64,000 bases of DNA, from NCBI GenBank assembly GCA_905178155.1, contig CAJINV010000005.1:7779987-7843986 (forward strand), given 5' to 3'. Every line of letters starts with the position of its first letter. Positions within the stretch are counted from its first letter, which is position 1. The DNA is from Amoebophrya sp. A120 (taxonomy: Eukaryota > Sar > Dinophyceae > Syndiniales > Amoebophryaceae). Shown in pieces: positions 10,901 to 24,600 of this stretch. Under the pieces are notes generated by a model that ran no database searches, was not told the origin of the DNA, and saw only the letters and a list, made by a program, of their open reading frames with translations. Position numbers and translations under genes: made by a program.

Positions 10901-11935
10901 TACTGACACAAGGACCACGAGGACGCACCTTTGGTGACGTATACCTTCTTGCAGCCGACAACTCAAACCTCAGAAAAAGCCGTGTGGAGTTCAAAGTCGT
11001 GACTCATCAAGCACAAAAACCGAGGATCCTCGTCTTCAAAGGTGAAGGTCGTCAAACAGATTACTTACTTTTCGTTTTCAGCTAAGTCTTCAGTGACATC
11101 ACCGAGTCAACAAGATGAAAAAACCTGCGGTAATAATGAGAGGGCAACTACACCGATGTACTTAAGTTTGTTTTCCTCGGTCGAAATAAGCTCTGATGTG
11201 GTGCACCGACAAAGGCTAAGAGCGGCAAGCTCTTTATATTAAAATGTAAACGAGTGACAACCGCGGAGGAAAACCAGTATGCAATGTTGAATATCGACGA
11301 ACCGGAAAGATGGAACCTCGTGCATTGATCGGAAGATGGGAAAAACATGACAACGATAAAGACACTGCACAGAAAAAAGTCGATTTTGTTCACACAAGCT
11401 GACATGAACGAAAGCACAAAGGAGGAAGGGCGCAAGAACGAGAAGGTGAAACAAATGCATACAGATGTCGCAAATTAAAGTCATGCTTGTTATATTACTG
11501 AACTCTTCTTGATGAACGTGAGGCAACAAATATGATCTCCAGCCTTGTGGCATCGACATTCCGATGCAATAGTTGCGGTTGAGAATCGTTGCCTCAACGG
11601 GTCGCGTGTGCCTTTGAAGATTTTGATGAGTGCTACATTGCTTTTGGAGGAATGGAGAAATACCGTGCGTCTGTTCCTGAAAGATTCTTATCCTTACGAC
11701 GAGTACTAGTTTGTACACGAATAGAGTTGTTAGCGCAGCTAATTCTGTTGTAGGAATCTCCTTTAGCTATCCTAGTTTTATTGTCGTGGTGGTCGTCTTC
11801 TGTAGCTAGGTAACTATTTTACAAGACTTCTAGAGCTGTCACGATGTTGTATCCTATCTGTACGTCATGAAACAAAATCTACGCCTAAAATGATGAAACA
11901 AAGATGCAACTCCTCGAGAAGAAGTTTTTCAAATC

Positions 11936-12615
11936 TTACAAAAACAAAAGAAAAATACGGCCTCCGGTCGCGGGGTACAATTCGTTCTGAATCAACGCGT
12001 CCTTCCAAGAAATCACGTAGCCGGTCTTCTCTTTGGGTTTCATGCACCCCTTGCGGCAGCAATTCAAGTCGGTTTTGCAGACAGCGTCGCTGTCCCCATG
12101 GTTGTCGCACCACGTGACTACCGTGCCCATAGAACCAGCCCCATGTTCGGGAAAATACGCGTCCGGATTCCGCCGATTCTTTTGGTAAAAAGGCCGGCTC
12201 TCTTGGTCCGCGTTGTGCGAACCGCACGCGACGTTCTCGCACTTCGGCCAACACCACGTGTTATCGTAGTACCGCCCGGTTCCGTAGCTCGGTGCGCTTG
12301 CCGGCCAAAGGTGTTTCAGCACAAGCGGGACGCTCCCGTCGTTGGCACTAATGTGCCGCAGTTCATCCAACCCCGGCCTGCTTGTGCACGCCGTGCACTT
12401 CTGCGCGTGCGGGGCCGGGCAGTTCGTGAGTACTGGATCTAATGTACCCCGGGTACAAATGCACTTCGGGTGACAACCATTCGTCGGGTCCTCTTGCAAG
12501 TTTTGGTTCACCCCGCTGCATTTAAACCGCAAGCCTGTGTTTGTTTTTGCTTGGAAATCCACGGTGTTGCAGGAGAAAGAATCGGAGAAGTACACCGTGG
12601 CGCTCGCGGACTTAT
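11936..12615 (-). CDS. Gene C last exon
   Basis: Begins SASATVYFSDSFSCNTVDFQ, contains two further Cys-rich stretches (CHPKCICTRG, WCWPKCENVACGS, LNCCRKGCMKP) with GYVISWKDALIQNELY at the end, and stops after RIFLLFL. The frame matches the preceding exon through the ILE at 12616-12872. Confidence 0.8.
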
Positions 12616-15600
12616 TATGCATTGCAAATATGTCTGGGTCAGGAAACATGTAAACTTCTGATGCGCATTTGAGACAAGACAAAAATCTGTCATGCATGAA
12701 ACGCAAAAGTTGCTCATTTCTTGTCACCAAAAGAGGGGTCTTGTCATGCGGATTAGGCATCCTCGCCTAACCTGCTCAAAACCTGCGTTGCTAGGACTTG
12801 CATGCTAGACCTTCTGTGTCATGCACAAACAGCATCACACTCTTCCAGACCCAGACATATTTGCATTCGATACTTATCCTCACCGTGTAAATTCCCACTT
12901 GCCCGAAACCCGCCCCCAGGGTAAAACGCCGTATTTATGGCGTTCTCAAACGTTACAATCTCAACTGTTACACGATTTGTCATGCAAAATCAACATCAAC
13001 ATCCACAGGGTGAAGCGACTTCGCATGACAAATTCCCGGAGGGCTAAACAGCATTTAAATAAGTGCGGAATATGTAATGCTAGAGGCGCAATTGTCCCCC
13101 TTTGACTTTTGCTATTCTTGCATTACAAATTCATGTAACAGTTGAGAATGTAACAATTGACAGTCCCATAGTATTCTTCACCAGCTTGTCCCAATCTTGA
13201 CTCGGGTATTTTTGCCCGTTGATAACGTACCGGACCAAAACCGATTGCGAACTCGATGGCTTCTTACACCCCTGAATGCAACAGGTATTTGTGTCTGCCG
13301 CATTCCCTTGGCAGTCATTGGTTGCGCAGAGAATTCCGCCAGCATTCGGTCGTTGCAAATACCGATCGGCCTTGCTCGTATCCGTTTGGCAGGCTCGTCC
13401 GTAAAAGCACTGCTCCCGACACCCAGTTAACGCCAACCCGTTCTTCGGAGCGTTGCAGGCGTAATGGGCTGTTCCGGTGTGCGTGGAAGCGCAGACCAGG
13501 TTGCTGCTCGAGGTACGCGCCTTATCGCAAGAAAAAACTGTTTCGCTGTGAACTTGTGATGCAGAAAATAATGGAACACAGAACTATTTGTCTTGCTACA
13601 CCTGCATAGAGCATTGGAGTTCCAACCGTGTTTTTCCCTATGGGAAAAACGCGCATGGCAAATTTTCTGTGCCATGCGTAGCAAACTTGTGATGCAGATC
13701 TTGCAAAAACATTACAGTGAAACAGTTTTTTCTCGTGATACGCTTGCGCGTCAGGCGGGGCCGAGTCCAACAGGTTCCGCCACTTCGCGTTGCTCGAGAT
13801 TACATAGCCTTTCGGCACAGTCGTCACGGATTTTCGGCACCCGCGCCAGCAACAGACATTGTCCCGGTCCCCCGCGCCCGAGCACAACGGGTTCCCGCAC
13901 TGACTGTTGACCCTCGCTGGGTTGGCGGAATAGAAGTGGTCCAGATTGGACGAAGAGGTTATGAACTGTAAAAGTATCGCACTCGTATAAATGCATTACA
14001 AATTTCCTCAGCATGAGACATAAAATTTGTAATGCGGATTTGGCTTCAGAACAAAATTTGCGAACGCATGTTTGCAATTACTACGAGTACGATACTTTTG
14101 CACAGGATAGAGGTGAAGCCAGCACAAAACCCCCGATCCGATTCCGCTCGCGAGCAGGTTTCCGTGCAACAGGTGGCACGATCTACTGCGTTGTGGTCGC
14201 CACCATTGATGAATGAACTGCAAAAGTATAGTATCGCACTCGTATAAAAAATGCATGACAAATTATTCCCTCAGCATGAAAATCATATGCGGATTTAGCT
14301 TAAGAAAAAAGTCTGTAATGCGTAATTGCAATTACTACGAGTACGATGCTTTTGCAGTTCGTATGATGTCCCGGAAACACGGCCAGGACACGCACTGGTA
14401 GTTTTGCGGCGAGCTCCGAACTTTGAACCCGGTGTGCACCTGGTTGGGAACCCCGCTGAACCCGGTCAATTGGCACGCCGCACCCTGAGTTCCCAAAGAC
14501 CTGCACTTCATCGCGCAGCATGTCGCGGTGTCGTGATTTATCCTGAGTAAAAATCTTCCCACACCAGAGTCAAGATGGAAAATCCACTAGACAAATCAGC
14601 CACCTCTGGTTGTTTCGCATGACAAGGTTATCCTCGTAGAAGTGGAATCCTGTTTAGCTAGTTCCGAAGCATCACAGACGTAGCATATCATGCTCATGCT
14701 GATTCTAGCATCACAAATTCCACAACATGATTAGATTTGAAAATGGCTCTCGTGGGGCTCTGCATGAGAAACTTTTTTAGCATGCAGATTTGCATGACAA
14801 CTCTGGGGTGGAGACATTTTTCCTCAGGATATGATTGCGCGAATGTTCGCACACGTTGTCCACGCAGGTATGGTATGCATTGCGAAAGCATCGTACAACT
14901 AGTAGTGATTGCAATACAAATTCCCTCCGCATTAGAAGAAATGGAATTTGTAATGCGGATTTACCGTAACATCTGGATTTGTAATGCATAACTGCAAACA
15001 GTACGAGTCCGATGCTTTTGCATTGCATATATCGGCCAAATTCGCGGCGTCCCGAATTCCCGCCCAGCCGCCCCAGCTTATCAAATGCAAATATGTCTGG
15101 GTCTTGTCATGCAGCTTTTGCATGACCCATGAGGTCTGTGATGCATGCCCTAGCAACAGAGATTCTGCGAGGGCTTTCTGATGCTCCTACCGCATGAGAA
15201 ATGCCCTCCCCGCGTAGCACAAATTGCACCTCTTTTGCTGTTCATGCAATATAGATTTTCTGTAGAGTCCCAAAGCAGCATGACAAGTTGCATCCTTCCA
15301 GATCCAGACATATTTGCATTAGATACAGCTCTTGCCCTCACAATGGCCCTTGGGAGCCGAGTGGCCGCATATGACCTGCAAAAGTATCGTACTCGTAGTC
15401 ATGCATTTCTTAAGGTAAATCCGCATTACAAATTTCATTTCTCATGCTGTAATGCTAAATCATATATACGAGTGCGGTACTTTTGCAATTCATACTGCAC
15501 TTCATCAAACAGCATTTCTGCTCGTCGGCCGAGTTGTAGCCGCCCACGCAGCGATTTTTGCCGCAGTGCCCCGCGTTCGTATCAAAAGTAAAAATGTCTG

Positions 15601-18600
15601 GGTCTGGTGGAAACTTGTGATGCTGGGTTGCGTCTCATGATGAGGCTACAATTGCTGGCTCAGCATGACAAGTTTCTGAGCTCCTAGGTGTTCTTGCCTA
15701 TTCTGCATGACAAACTGCGCTTCTGCATCTTCACAGAAAAACGGAGCTCTTGGGTATTAACGTGCATGACAGATTTAAGAGTCATGCCAGACAAGCATGA
15801 CAAACATTCTTCCAGACAAGAATTCTTCCAGACAAGAATTCTTCCTGACCCAGACATTTTTGCACTTGATAGTTCGGCTTCAATTGCAAGTTGCCGGAGC
15901 CATTGCAGGCGTGGGCGTGGTATGAATTGCAAAAGTCTCGTACTCGTATTGCAGTCATGCATTACAAGTCTTTTTCTTAAGGTAAATCCGCATTACAAAT
16001 TTGGTTAACAGACCAGAATCTCAACGTTCTTGTCTCAACGTTCATGAGGCCGACGGGCAATCGTCTCAACGATTGCCCGGCGGCCCCAAACAACGCTCGT
16101 CGGCAGCGGCGGAGAGGTACGCCAGCCGGCCGGCCGGGGAGGTCGGCCGGCCGGCCAGCGGCGGAGAGGTCGTCGTCGTCGGCCAGGGCAGCCGCCGCCG
16201 GCCGGCCGGCCGGCGGCGGCTGCCCTGGCCAGCGACCAGAACCCCAAACCCTAGACCCTAATCCCTAACCTAAACGGTGCCGAAGTTGAGGCGTCGGTGT
16301 CAACGTTGGGGCGTTTTGTCTCAACGTTGAGACAAATTGGCGTGGTTGAGATTTTGGTTTGTCAACCAATTTTATTATTTCTCATGCTGAGGAAATTTGT
16401 AATGCATTGATACGAGTACGATACTTTTGCAATGCATACGTGGTTGCAGGTCTCCCGGCACCCGTCTATTTTCACTTCGTCGTTGGGGCCCAGACACCGG
16501 TACACCGCGCCCGCGGAGTTCCCGCCGATTGAAACGCTGGTCTGCCCCGTGCCTCATATGGAGCTCCCAAACGCTACATTCTCAACTGTTACATGTACTT
16601 ACATGAGTTTGTATGTAATGCAAGAATGGCAAAAGTGAAAGGGGGAAGCAGCTTGCGCCTTTTGCATTACAAGTTTGACGCCGATCCAAAAGTTATCTAG
16701 CTCGTCGAGAACTTGTCATGCGAAGCAGCTTGATGATGTAGATATCGATGGAGATTTTGCATGACAAATCAGGTAACAGGGGAGAATGTAACGCTTGAGA
16801 ATCCCATATCGCAGCGGAGCATGTTGTTGTTCCTCGTCCAGCCTGCGTTGTTGTCCGGCCGGGCGTCAGCAAGCAGGTCCTTCCAGTTCGCGAGCTCCAT
16901 GGATTTTCCCGGTATTGCAAGGAAAAATCCACCCTCCCCACATTGAAAGCGCATCCGTCTGAAAATTTGCGCCGCAGATTTCTGTCTTGCAAGAGGGCAA
17001 ACGTAGAGAATCCGCCGCGTTATGCAGGCACTCTGTCATGCTGTAAGGCCTACAGGGCAGACGTCTGCCATGCGAGACACCTACACCAAAAGGCCCCTGC
17101 CTAGGCCTACGATCTGCGTGCAGTCCTGTACCGCAAGACAGGTTTGATTTCTGTACACAGATTGCGCATCACAGATTTCCGTTTTGATGTGGGGAGGGGA
17201 AGTTTTTCCTTTTGATACCCGGTAGCGAGTAGCCGTACCGGGTGTTCCAGCTGATGCCTCCCCCACTCTGCGTGGAGGACCGTATGGATTGCAAATATGT
17301 CCGGGTCTCGAAACTTGTAATGCTGAACGGTCATGATTGAGTGCGCCTGTAAGTGCAGTGAAGCATGACAAATTTTTCGAACGCTTTCTCATGCGCAGCA
17401 CGCATTACAAACTGCGATTTTGCATGAAAAAAACGGGATGCGTTTGCTCTTGACTTGCTGCTTATGCAATACAGATTTTCCAGGAGTGCGAGACATGCAA
17501 TACAGGATCAACCTTTCGTTCCAGACCAAGACAAATTTGCACTGGATAGACCACGGCGCGGAGCAACCCTTATCGCAACACGTGCTTACGTCGACACCGT
17601 ATGAAAGCCTCAGAACGGAAATCCTCAAAGTGGAAATAATTTGTGATGCATGAAATGCAAGGCAAAAAAGAGTGTATTGCAGAGGACACAACGGAGACCG
17701 ACTGTTGTCCTGCTAGGGGTGAAGAATTGGAATGCTGCTTAGCACGAGAGAAGGGCACCCCTTTGCCTTAATCTGCATGACAGACATGCTTTAAGGGCCC
17801 GGTAGATTTGTCATGCGCCGACTACACATGGCGTCTGAACTGGAATCGCTTTTTTGCATTACAAATTATTTCCACTTTGAGGATTTCCAACCTGAGGGCT
17901 TCATACACCGTTCGCGCCGGGTCCGTAGCCGCAGTTGAACCCCGCGCAAAGAACCTTATGGATTGTAAAAATGTCTGGGTCTGGAAGGTTGGAACTTGTA
18001 ATGCTAACTTTCCACACCTAGAAAATCTGTATTGCATAACCGACAAAAGTCGCAGCCTCTTTTGTCATGCAAAAACGCAGTTTCTCATGCGGATTGCCTA
18101 TGAGAAAGCGTTTTGGAAAGTTGTCATGCCGGACTGCATTCGGAAGTGTTTTCATCATGCACATTTTAGCATCACAAGTTTCCAGACCCAGACCTTTTTG
18201 CATTTCTTTGATAAATCTTTGCGTCGCCGTGTTTCAGGAAGTGCTGCCGCTCATTGGAACTCCCGAATTTTTGTTTGTTGCATATGCAATACAAATTTGC
18301 CGTACATGTTGTACAGGATGCATCACAAACTTGAACCTCCCCAATTTGATGAACGAGCGTTGCTAAACTAGGATCGAAGCCAAGTTTTGTCACGCAGAGA
18401 CCGCATTGCTAGTACGTGTACGGGAAATTTACGTGTGGATATTGCACCAGGACATGGTACAGGTCTGTCGGCAACACGCGGCCGCATCCCCAGGCACCGT
18501 GCTCAAGTTGCAGTCGTCCCCGTTGCTCTCACATTCCGCCCCATCGTTCCCGGAACGCTGTACTCGGCCCGTGCCACATGTGGAATTATCAAACAGTACG

Positions 18601-21600
18601 TTGCTAGCTGTTGCGCGAATTCGTGATGCAAGGATAGCAAAAGCACAAGGGAGAGCTTGATCTTGATGCGCGTCTCGCATCACAAATTCGGCACATATTT
18701 TCATGCTGATTGGCCCCTCGAGGATTTTCCATGTGGAGTAGGTTGATCGTGTGGCGGCTCATGGTATTTTCGCACGACAAATAATCAACACGCAACAGCA
18801 AACAATGTAACGTTCAAGAGTAGTCCCATACCACAGGACCCGATGTTTGGAAACGTGCACTTTTTTTTGCAGCACCTCTTGTGGTCTTCCGTATTCTTGT
18901 TGCACTTGTTGGTCAAACAATAGTTCGATGGGTCTGTGCGAATCACGTACTGACTCTGGAGATTGGCGTATGCGAGTACACAATTTTTCCCCCTCACTAG
19001 TACTATAGCATGAACAGCAACACAAGCAGTGGCGCAAATGTCGTTTTGGCATGACAAATCTAGCGCGCGGACTGTGTGTACTAGTGCGCTTTATCGAGCG
19101 GCTCCGAGAACTTGTCATGCATGTGGTGCCATCATCATCATCATCATTTAGTGGACACCCGCACCCAGCGCCACAGGGCAAGGATCCCCTCCCCGGGGGG
19201 TGGGCGAGGAAGCACTTTCGGCGACCTCATCATACAAAAGCCGAGCGCTACCACAGCAAGTGCCAAAAGGCACGGAGTGGATTTGGTATTTTTCATGACA
19301 AATGAGGGGGAGAGGAAGTTGTGCCCTCTCATAGCTCGTCGTCCGTGCAGAATGCCGTGGTCATCTCGCTGCATTTCTCCCGGCAGTCCGTATTGCGAAT
19401 TTCCAACCGGCCGCCGGGCGACGGGCACTTGTAGACCGGGGAGGTCATCTGCACGTGCGTGTCTGTGTTACATACCAGGTACTGAGAAGTCTTCCAATTA
19501 TTGTCCCCGGGGAAAGCGCCGTCGCTTCCCTGCTATGAATTGCAAAAGCATCGTACTAGTAGTAATCGCATCACAAATTTGCTCAGCCTGACAAATGGAA
19601 TTTGTCATGCTGATTTACCTTGAAAAAGAGATTTGTTCTGCATACATGCGATTACTACGAGCTGTACGATACTTTCTGCACAGCATACCTGCTCTCGCAG
19701 TTTACTTCCGTCAATCTCGTACCCATGCAAATCGCTTGGGTCGTGGGCGCACTTGCGAACACAGCAGGCGCATCAACTGCGAATGTGTCTGGGTCTGGAA
19801 GAGTGCCAGACTTGTCATGCAGGTTTTCCATGACCCATGAGGTCTGGTATGTAGGACATAGCATGACAGATTCTGTGAGAGCTCTATCATGCCTATCCTG
19901 CATGAGAACAAACTGCCTCTCGATTAGGTCAAAAGTGGACAGCTGCTTTTGGCAATCATGCAACACAGATTTTTACATGATTCAGATCTAGCATGACAAG
20001 ATGCTTTGTTCCAGACCCAGACATTTTTGCATTTGATAAGGTGTCAAAATCTACATGCTTGAGGCACCGGTTATAGCTGCACACTGATGAAGCAGTCTTG
20101 GTCTCTATCCTGAGTAAAAATGTCCCCACACCTGAGTCAAGATGGGAAATCTGCTAGACAAATCAACCAGCTTTGGTTGCTTGGCATGACAAGTTTGTCC
20201 CCGTAGTGTCATCCTCTTTAGCTAGTTCCGAAGCATCACAGATCTAGCATATCATGCAGATTCTAGCATCACAAATTCCAAAACAAGATTAGAAAATGCT
20301 TCTCATATAATAGCTCCGCAAGCGAAACTTTTTTGGCATGCAGGTTTGCATGACAACTTTAGGGTGTTTTATGTACTGGAAAAGACCAAAATTAAAGCAC
20401 AGAGAAGTGGGGACGTTTTTACTGAGAATAGTCGGAAAATCCGAATCCGTACCGCAGATCCCGGGGTCCCGCGCCGAACCCGCGCTACACTTCTCCACAC
20501 ACGTTTGCGGATCCAAAAGCAGCGGTTGCGGTTGGTTGCTCCCGCTGCATTTTACTTTCCTATTCGTGCCCTTGTTTTCGTGCGTGGCGGAATTGCACCA
20601 GAGCATGTTGGTCGGAACGTTTTGGTAAGTAGATACGCCTGGATAGCCCAGCGTGGCGTGCTGTCCTGAGTAAAAACGTCCCAACCCCGAAGTTCGAAGA
20701 TGAGAAATCCGCAACACAAACCCCAGAGCTTTGGGAGTCGCGCATGACAGGTTCCTGTCTGCAGTCTAGCGGTGCTCAGCAAGGACAGCCGCATCACAAA
20801 GACGCAGAAGTCAAAGTCTTATCCTGTTATAGAGGATCACAAATGCCAGAACACTACTAGAAGAAATGCCTCTCACGGGGATGCGCATCTCAAGTGTTGC
20901 AGTAGTTGCAAATCTGCATCACAACTCTGGGGTGCGGATGCTTTTACACCGGACACGTGCTCCCGAAGAACCAGCCAGTTGTTGCCAGCGACTTGAAAAC
21001 CGTAGCTGTTTGTAGACGACGGGTCACTGCAACCTATGAACTGCACAAGTATGGTATCGCATTCGTATAAATGCATTACAAATTTCCTCAGCATGAGAGA
21101 ATGAATTTGTAATGCTGATTTGCCTTGACAACGAAATTTGTAATGCAAGATTTGCATTCATACGAGTACGATACTTTTGCACAGGATACATCCCTGCACG
21201 CAACAGTTCTCACGCTCCTTCATCTGCAAAGCCTGGTAGCTATCCAAGAAAAATAAATGTTGTTAGTGTAAATTTGTGATGCGCAACATTCAAGCTGATT
21301 GCGTCTGTCATGCTTGGCATGCATCGTAGGGCTCCTTAGAGGGCGTTTTCGCGTAGTATCTGCGCATGACAGGTTTTTGCTGCCATGCGAGAGATATTTG
21401 TCATGCTAATCCTCCAAGAAAGTTACACCTACAGTCGTGTTTTTTTCTTGCATAGTAGCCGCACGGCTCGTAGTAGCAACGGATCGAGGCCGCGGTGTCC
21501 TTCCGCACCCAACCAGTCCCCCAGATTATGCAGTGCAAATATGTCTGGGTCTGGAAGCTTGTGATGCTAAAGTATGGATGAGTCTGGTGCTTTCAAGTGC

Positions 21601-24600
21601 AACCAAGCATGACAAGTTTAGTTGACGTCGTCTGATGCGTAGCACGCATGACAAACAGCGCTTTTGCATGACAAAAAAAGTGGCGCTATTGCTGGCCATG
21701 CAATACTGATTTTTCAGGAATGTAAGACACGCAACACAAGTTCCACTTTTGCAGACCCAGACATATTTGCATTCGATACAGATCGCGGAGTTGCAATTGA
21801 CGGTGTCGCAGAAACCGTGATTGTCTTCGCAGCAAAGCCGCTTGTTGCTGCGGTCCCACCAGTTAGTAATCGAGTTGTACCAATCTTTCACCGCATCGCT
21901 GGGAAACCTCGTCACGCCCTGCGGAGCATTGCCCGTCCCGAGGCAGCCCTGCGTGAGGCAGGTCAACTGGTTCGCATTCGGCTTTAAATGCTGTTTCGAC
22001 GGCGTAAACAAGTCGCGCCCACACACCGCCTCGTCGTCCGAGCACTTGCCGCAGTTCGAAAAGTCGTCTCGCTTCTCCTCTACTGTGGTTGAGGCCTGGA
22101 GCACATCGATATTGTCCTTGTTACTTTCGCTCAGCACCCCCAACGACGAACCACAGTCCAGGTACCAGGTACCCCGATAAGGATCCTTCATGATCTGCTT
22201 GTACCGCGTCCGTGTACTGACCTGCACCCCGCACCCAGAGGTCCACCCCGTCCAGTATGGCGTTCTCAACTGTTACACTATCAACTGTTACATGAATGTG
22301 TGATGCAAGAATGGCAAAAGTCAAAGCAGGGAGGTTCTTGCACCTGTAGCATTACAAATTTGGCACAGGTTATTTAGGTGCTGTTTTTTTAGCCTTTCAA
22401 AAATTTGTCATGCGAAGTAGCTTCACCTTGTGGATGTTGATGTTCGTTTTGCATGACAAATCGTGTAACAGCTGAGGATGTAACGTTTGAGAGTCCCATA
22501 TCCAGCTCGTCCATTTGCACACACAGGTCGGAAAACTGCAGGACGCCGTGGTATGAGCAAAATGGGCATACTCCCAGTATGGCGTTCTCAAATGTTACAT
22601 TCTCAACTCGTACATGGTTTGTCATGTTGGAAGGCTAAGGGCTGGGCGTCCCCTCGTAAATTAATTCGACAAACAGTAGCCTTCGGTCCTTCGGTGTGGC
22701 ACCGCGCAAGCACGAATACCGGCGGAATGGTGACGACCATAAGGGTCAGGCCTCATAACCGGTAAACTCTAGAAGAAATTATTGGACAACGCGATTTCTA
22801 TCGAAAGACAAGCACAACAGCATCTGGGACGGCCGCGACGACAGCTGTGTGGATATCTGGATAGAAATAGCCCTGTGCAAAAACTTTTCCTAGCACCGAG
22901 GGATTAAAAGAAAAGTAAAAAAAAACGATGAAAAACAGCAACTAAGACACAGCCCCACCTACGTCGAAAAAATCACCCTAAAAGGTGGTAGCACCAGTAA
23001 TATCAGTAAAGGTGTCCTGAACACGAGAGTGTGCGGGTGAAGACAATACCCTAGGACTAGCATGCAAAAGGCCAACGAAACCGGACGTGGAGACAGTCCG
23101 AACAACAGCACCAGGGCGGGCCTGGGCGGAAAATGCATGACAAACACCGGAAGCAGAAACAGATCATGACAAGGAAAGGCCATAATGATACTAAAGGTGG
23201 CACCAGGGTGGAAACATAAATGTTGGTCTTGTTCGTCTCCTTGGTCTCGTTCCCACAGCCCCAGTAAAAGCTGTTACATGGTTTGTCATGCAGAATAATT
23301 TCCATCATAATTAATCGACGCGATCAAGCTACTTCGCATGACAAACTGCCGAAATGCCAAACAGGCTTACAATCTGTGCCAAATCTGTCATGCAAGATGC
23401 GGAGGGTCACGGCTTTCATTGAGCTGGGCGCCTCAGATGAAAAAAGTCTTCCGAATTTCTTCCAATTTTTTGAGATTTTTTTTTACAAAAAAAATTTGCA
23501 ATTTTTCGCTTTGCTTTGCATTAGGAGAAAGGTTGCGACTCACGTCGTCCGGTGAATTTCTAAGGCGGCTTCGCCTTCCCACCTCCTCTGTTGAGTCGAA
23601 GCTGTGTGGTATGCTGCATCGATGCCATTCCAAGTGGTATGGTGGACTCGTGAAACACTCACCAAAGCAAGCATCAACTTTTCCTCACAAAAAGTGCTCA
23701 TTTTTGGAAGCCAAAAGTGACCACTTTTGAGCTTCCAAAAAAGTCTCTTGCTTTTCCTCCTCGATTTCGCCTTCCGACCTTGCATACCCAAAAAAAAAGT
23801 CTAGAAAAAAGTCTCCTCTCCCACTTATATTCTCAATTATTGCGGGTCTTTTTCGGTTTCACCTTTCAGAAAATCGAGAGACTTTTTTTTTGAGGTAAAA
23901 ATGGGAAAAGATGACTTTTTTGGAGTTCACTTTTGGCCATCAAAAGTGAGCACTTTTTGTGAGGATACGTCACTACTTCTAAAGGATACCGAAAAAGGTC
24001 GCTAGAAGTAGACAAGAAAGCAGCAACTTGTAATGCGGACAGGCTGCAAATAAAAGCAGTACTAGAACGAGAGGGGTCTAGTAGAATAGTGCAGCCCAGC
24101 TTCGCGGCTGGCCAGCGAACGTTGTCACCCGGCGACGAGTGACCATCAAATTTTTTTTTTTGAAAAAAAAATCTAAAAAAATCAAGAGAAAATCGTGACG
24201 GGGGTGCCATCTGAGGTCGCCCAGCTTAACTTTCACTTTTGCCATTGTTGCGTCACAAATTCACGCAACAGCTGAGAGTGTAACAGTTGAGAACGCCATA
24301 CCCAGTGTCGTGTCTCCCAAGCCGAAACGTCCCGCCGACGACCGTGGTGGTGCCCACCGCGGTATCAAAAGGAAAAATCCTCCCTCCCCATATCGAAATG
24401 GAAATCTGTGGCGCGGGATTTGTGTACACAAATCGGCTCTGTCTTGCAGTAGAAGACTGCAGGAAGATACAAAGCCGGAGTAGGGGCGTTTTGGTGTAGG
24501 CGCCTAGCAAGGCAAGCATGTCCTCCATAGGCCTTACAGCATTACAAACTGCCTGCAGAACGCGGCAGGGCTTTTGGATTTGCCTTCTTGCAATACAGAG

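Larger units (their letters stand above)
8726..11935. other. Repeat-rich spacer between genes B and C
   Basis: About 3.2 kb without a gene I can support. It holds a dispersed repeat (9034-9100, 9903-9947, 10832-10900), a strong hairpin at 9590-9629, degenerate purine-rich units with ATCGAACTG at 10060-10260, and a duplicated GCGCAGGGCCACGCGT at about 10770-10835. Open frames here are basic low-complexity sequence without recognisable domains. Confidence 0.6.
22578..24300. mobile_element. ILE family D in gene C, enlarged to 1.7 kb by nested insertions
   Basis: Outer ends TATGGCGTTCTCAAATGTTA and TTGAGAACGCCATA with perfect flanks CCCAG. Inside are a block 22627-23290 ending in a 16-bp direct repeat and the TIR element 23419-24229. 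The frame across the whole interval is continuous (exon 17 to exon 18), so the entire 1.7 kb must behave as an intron if the gene is expressed. Confidence 0.8.
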
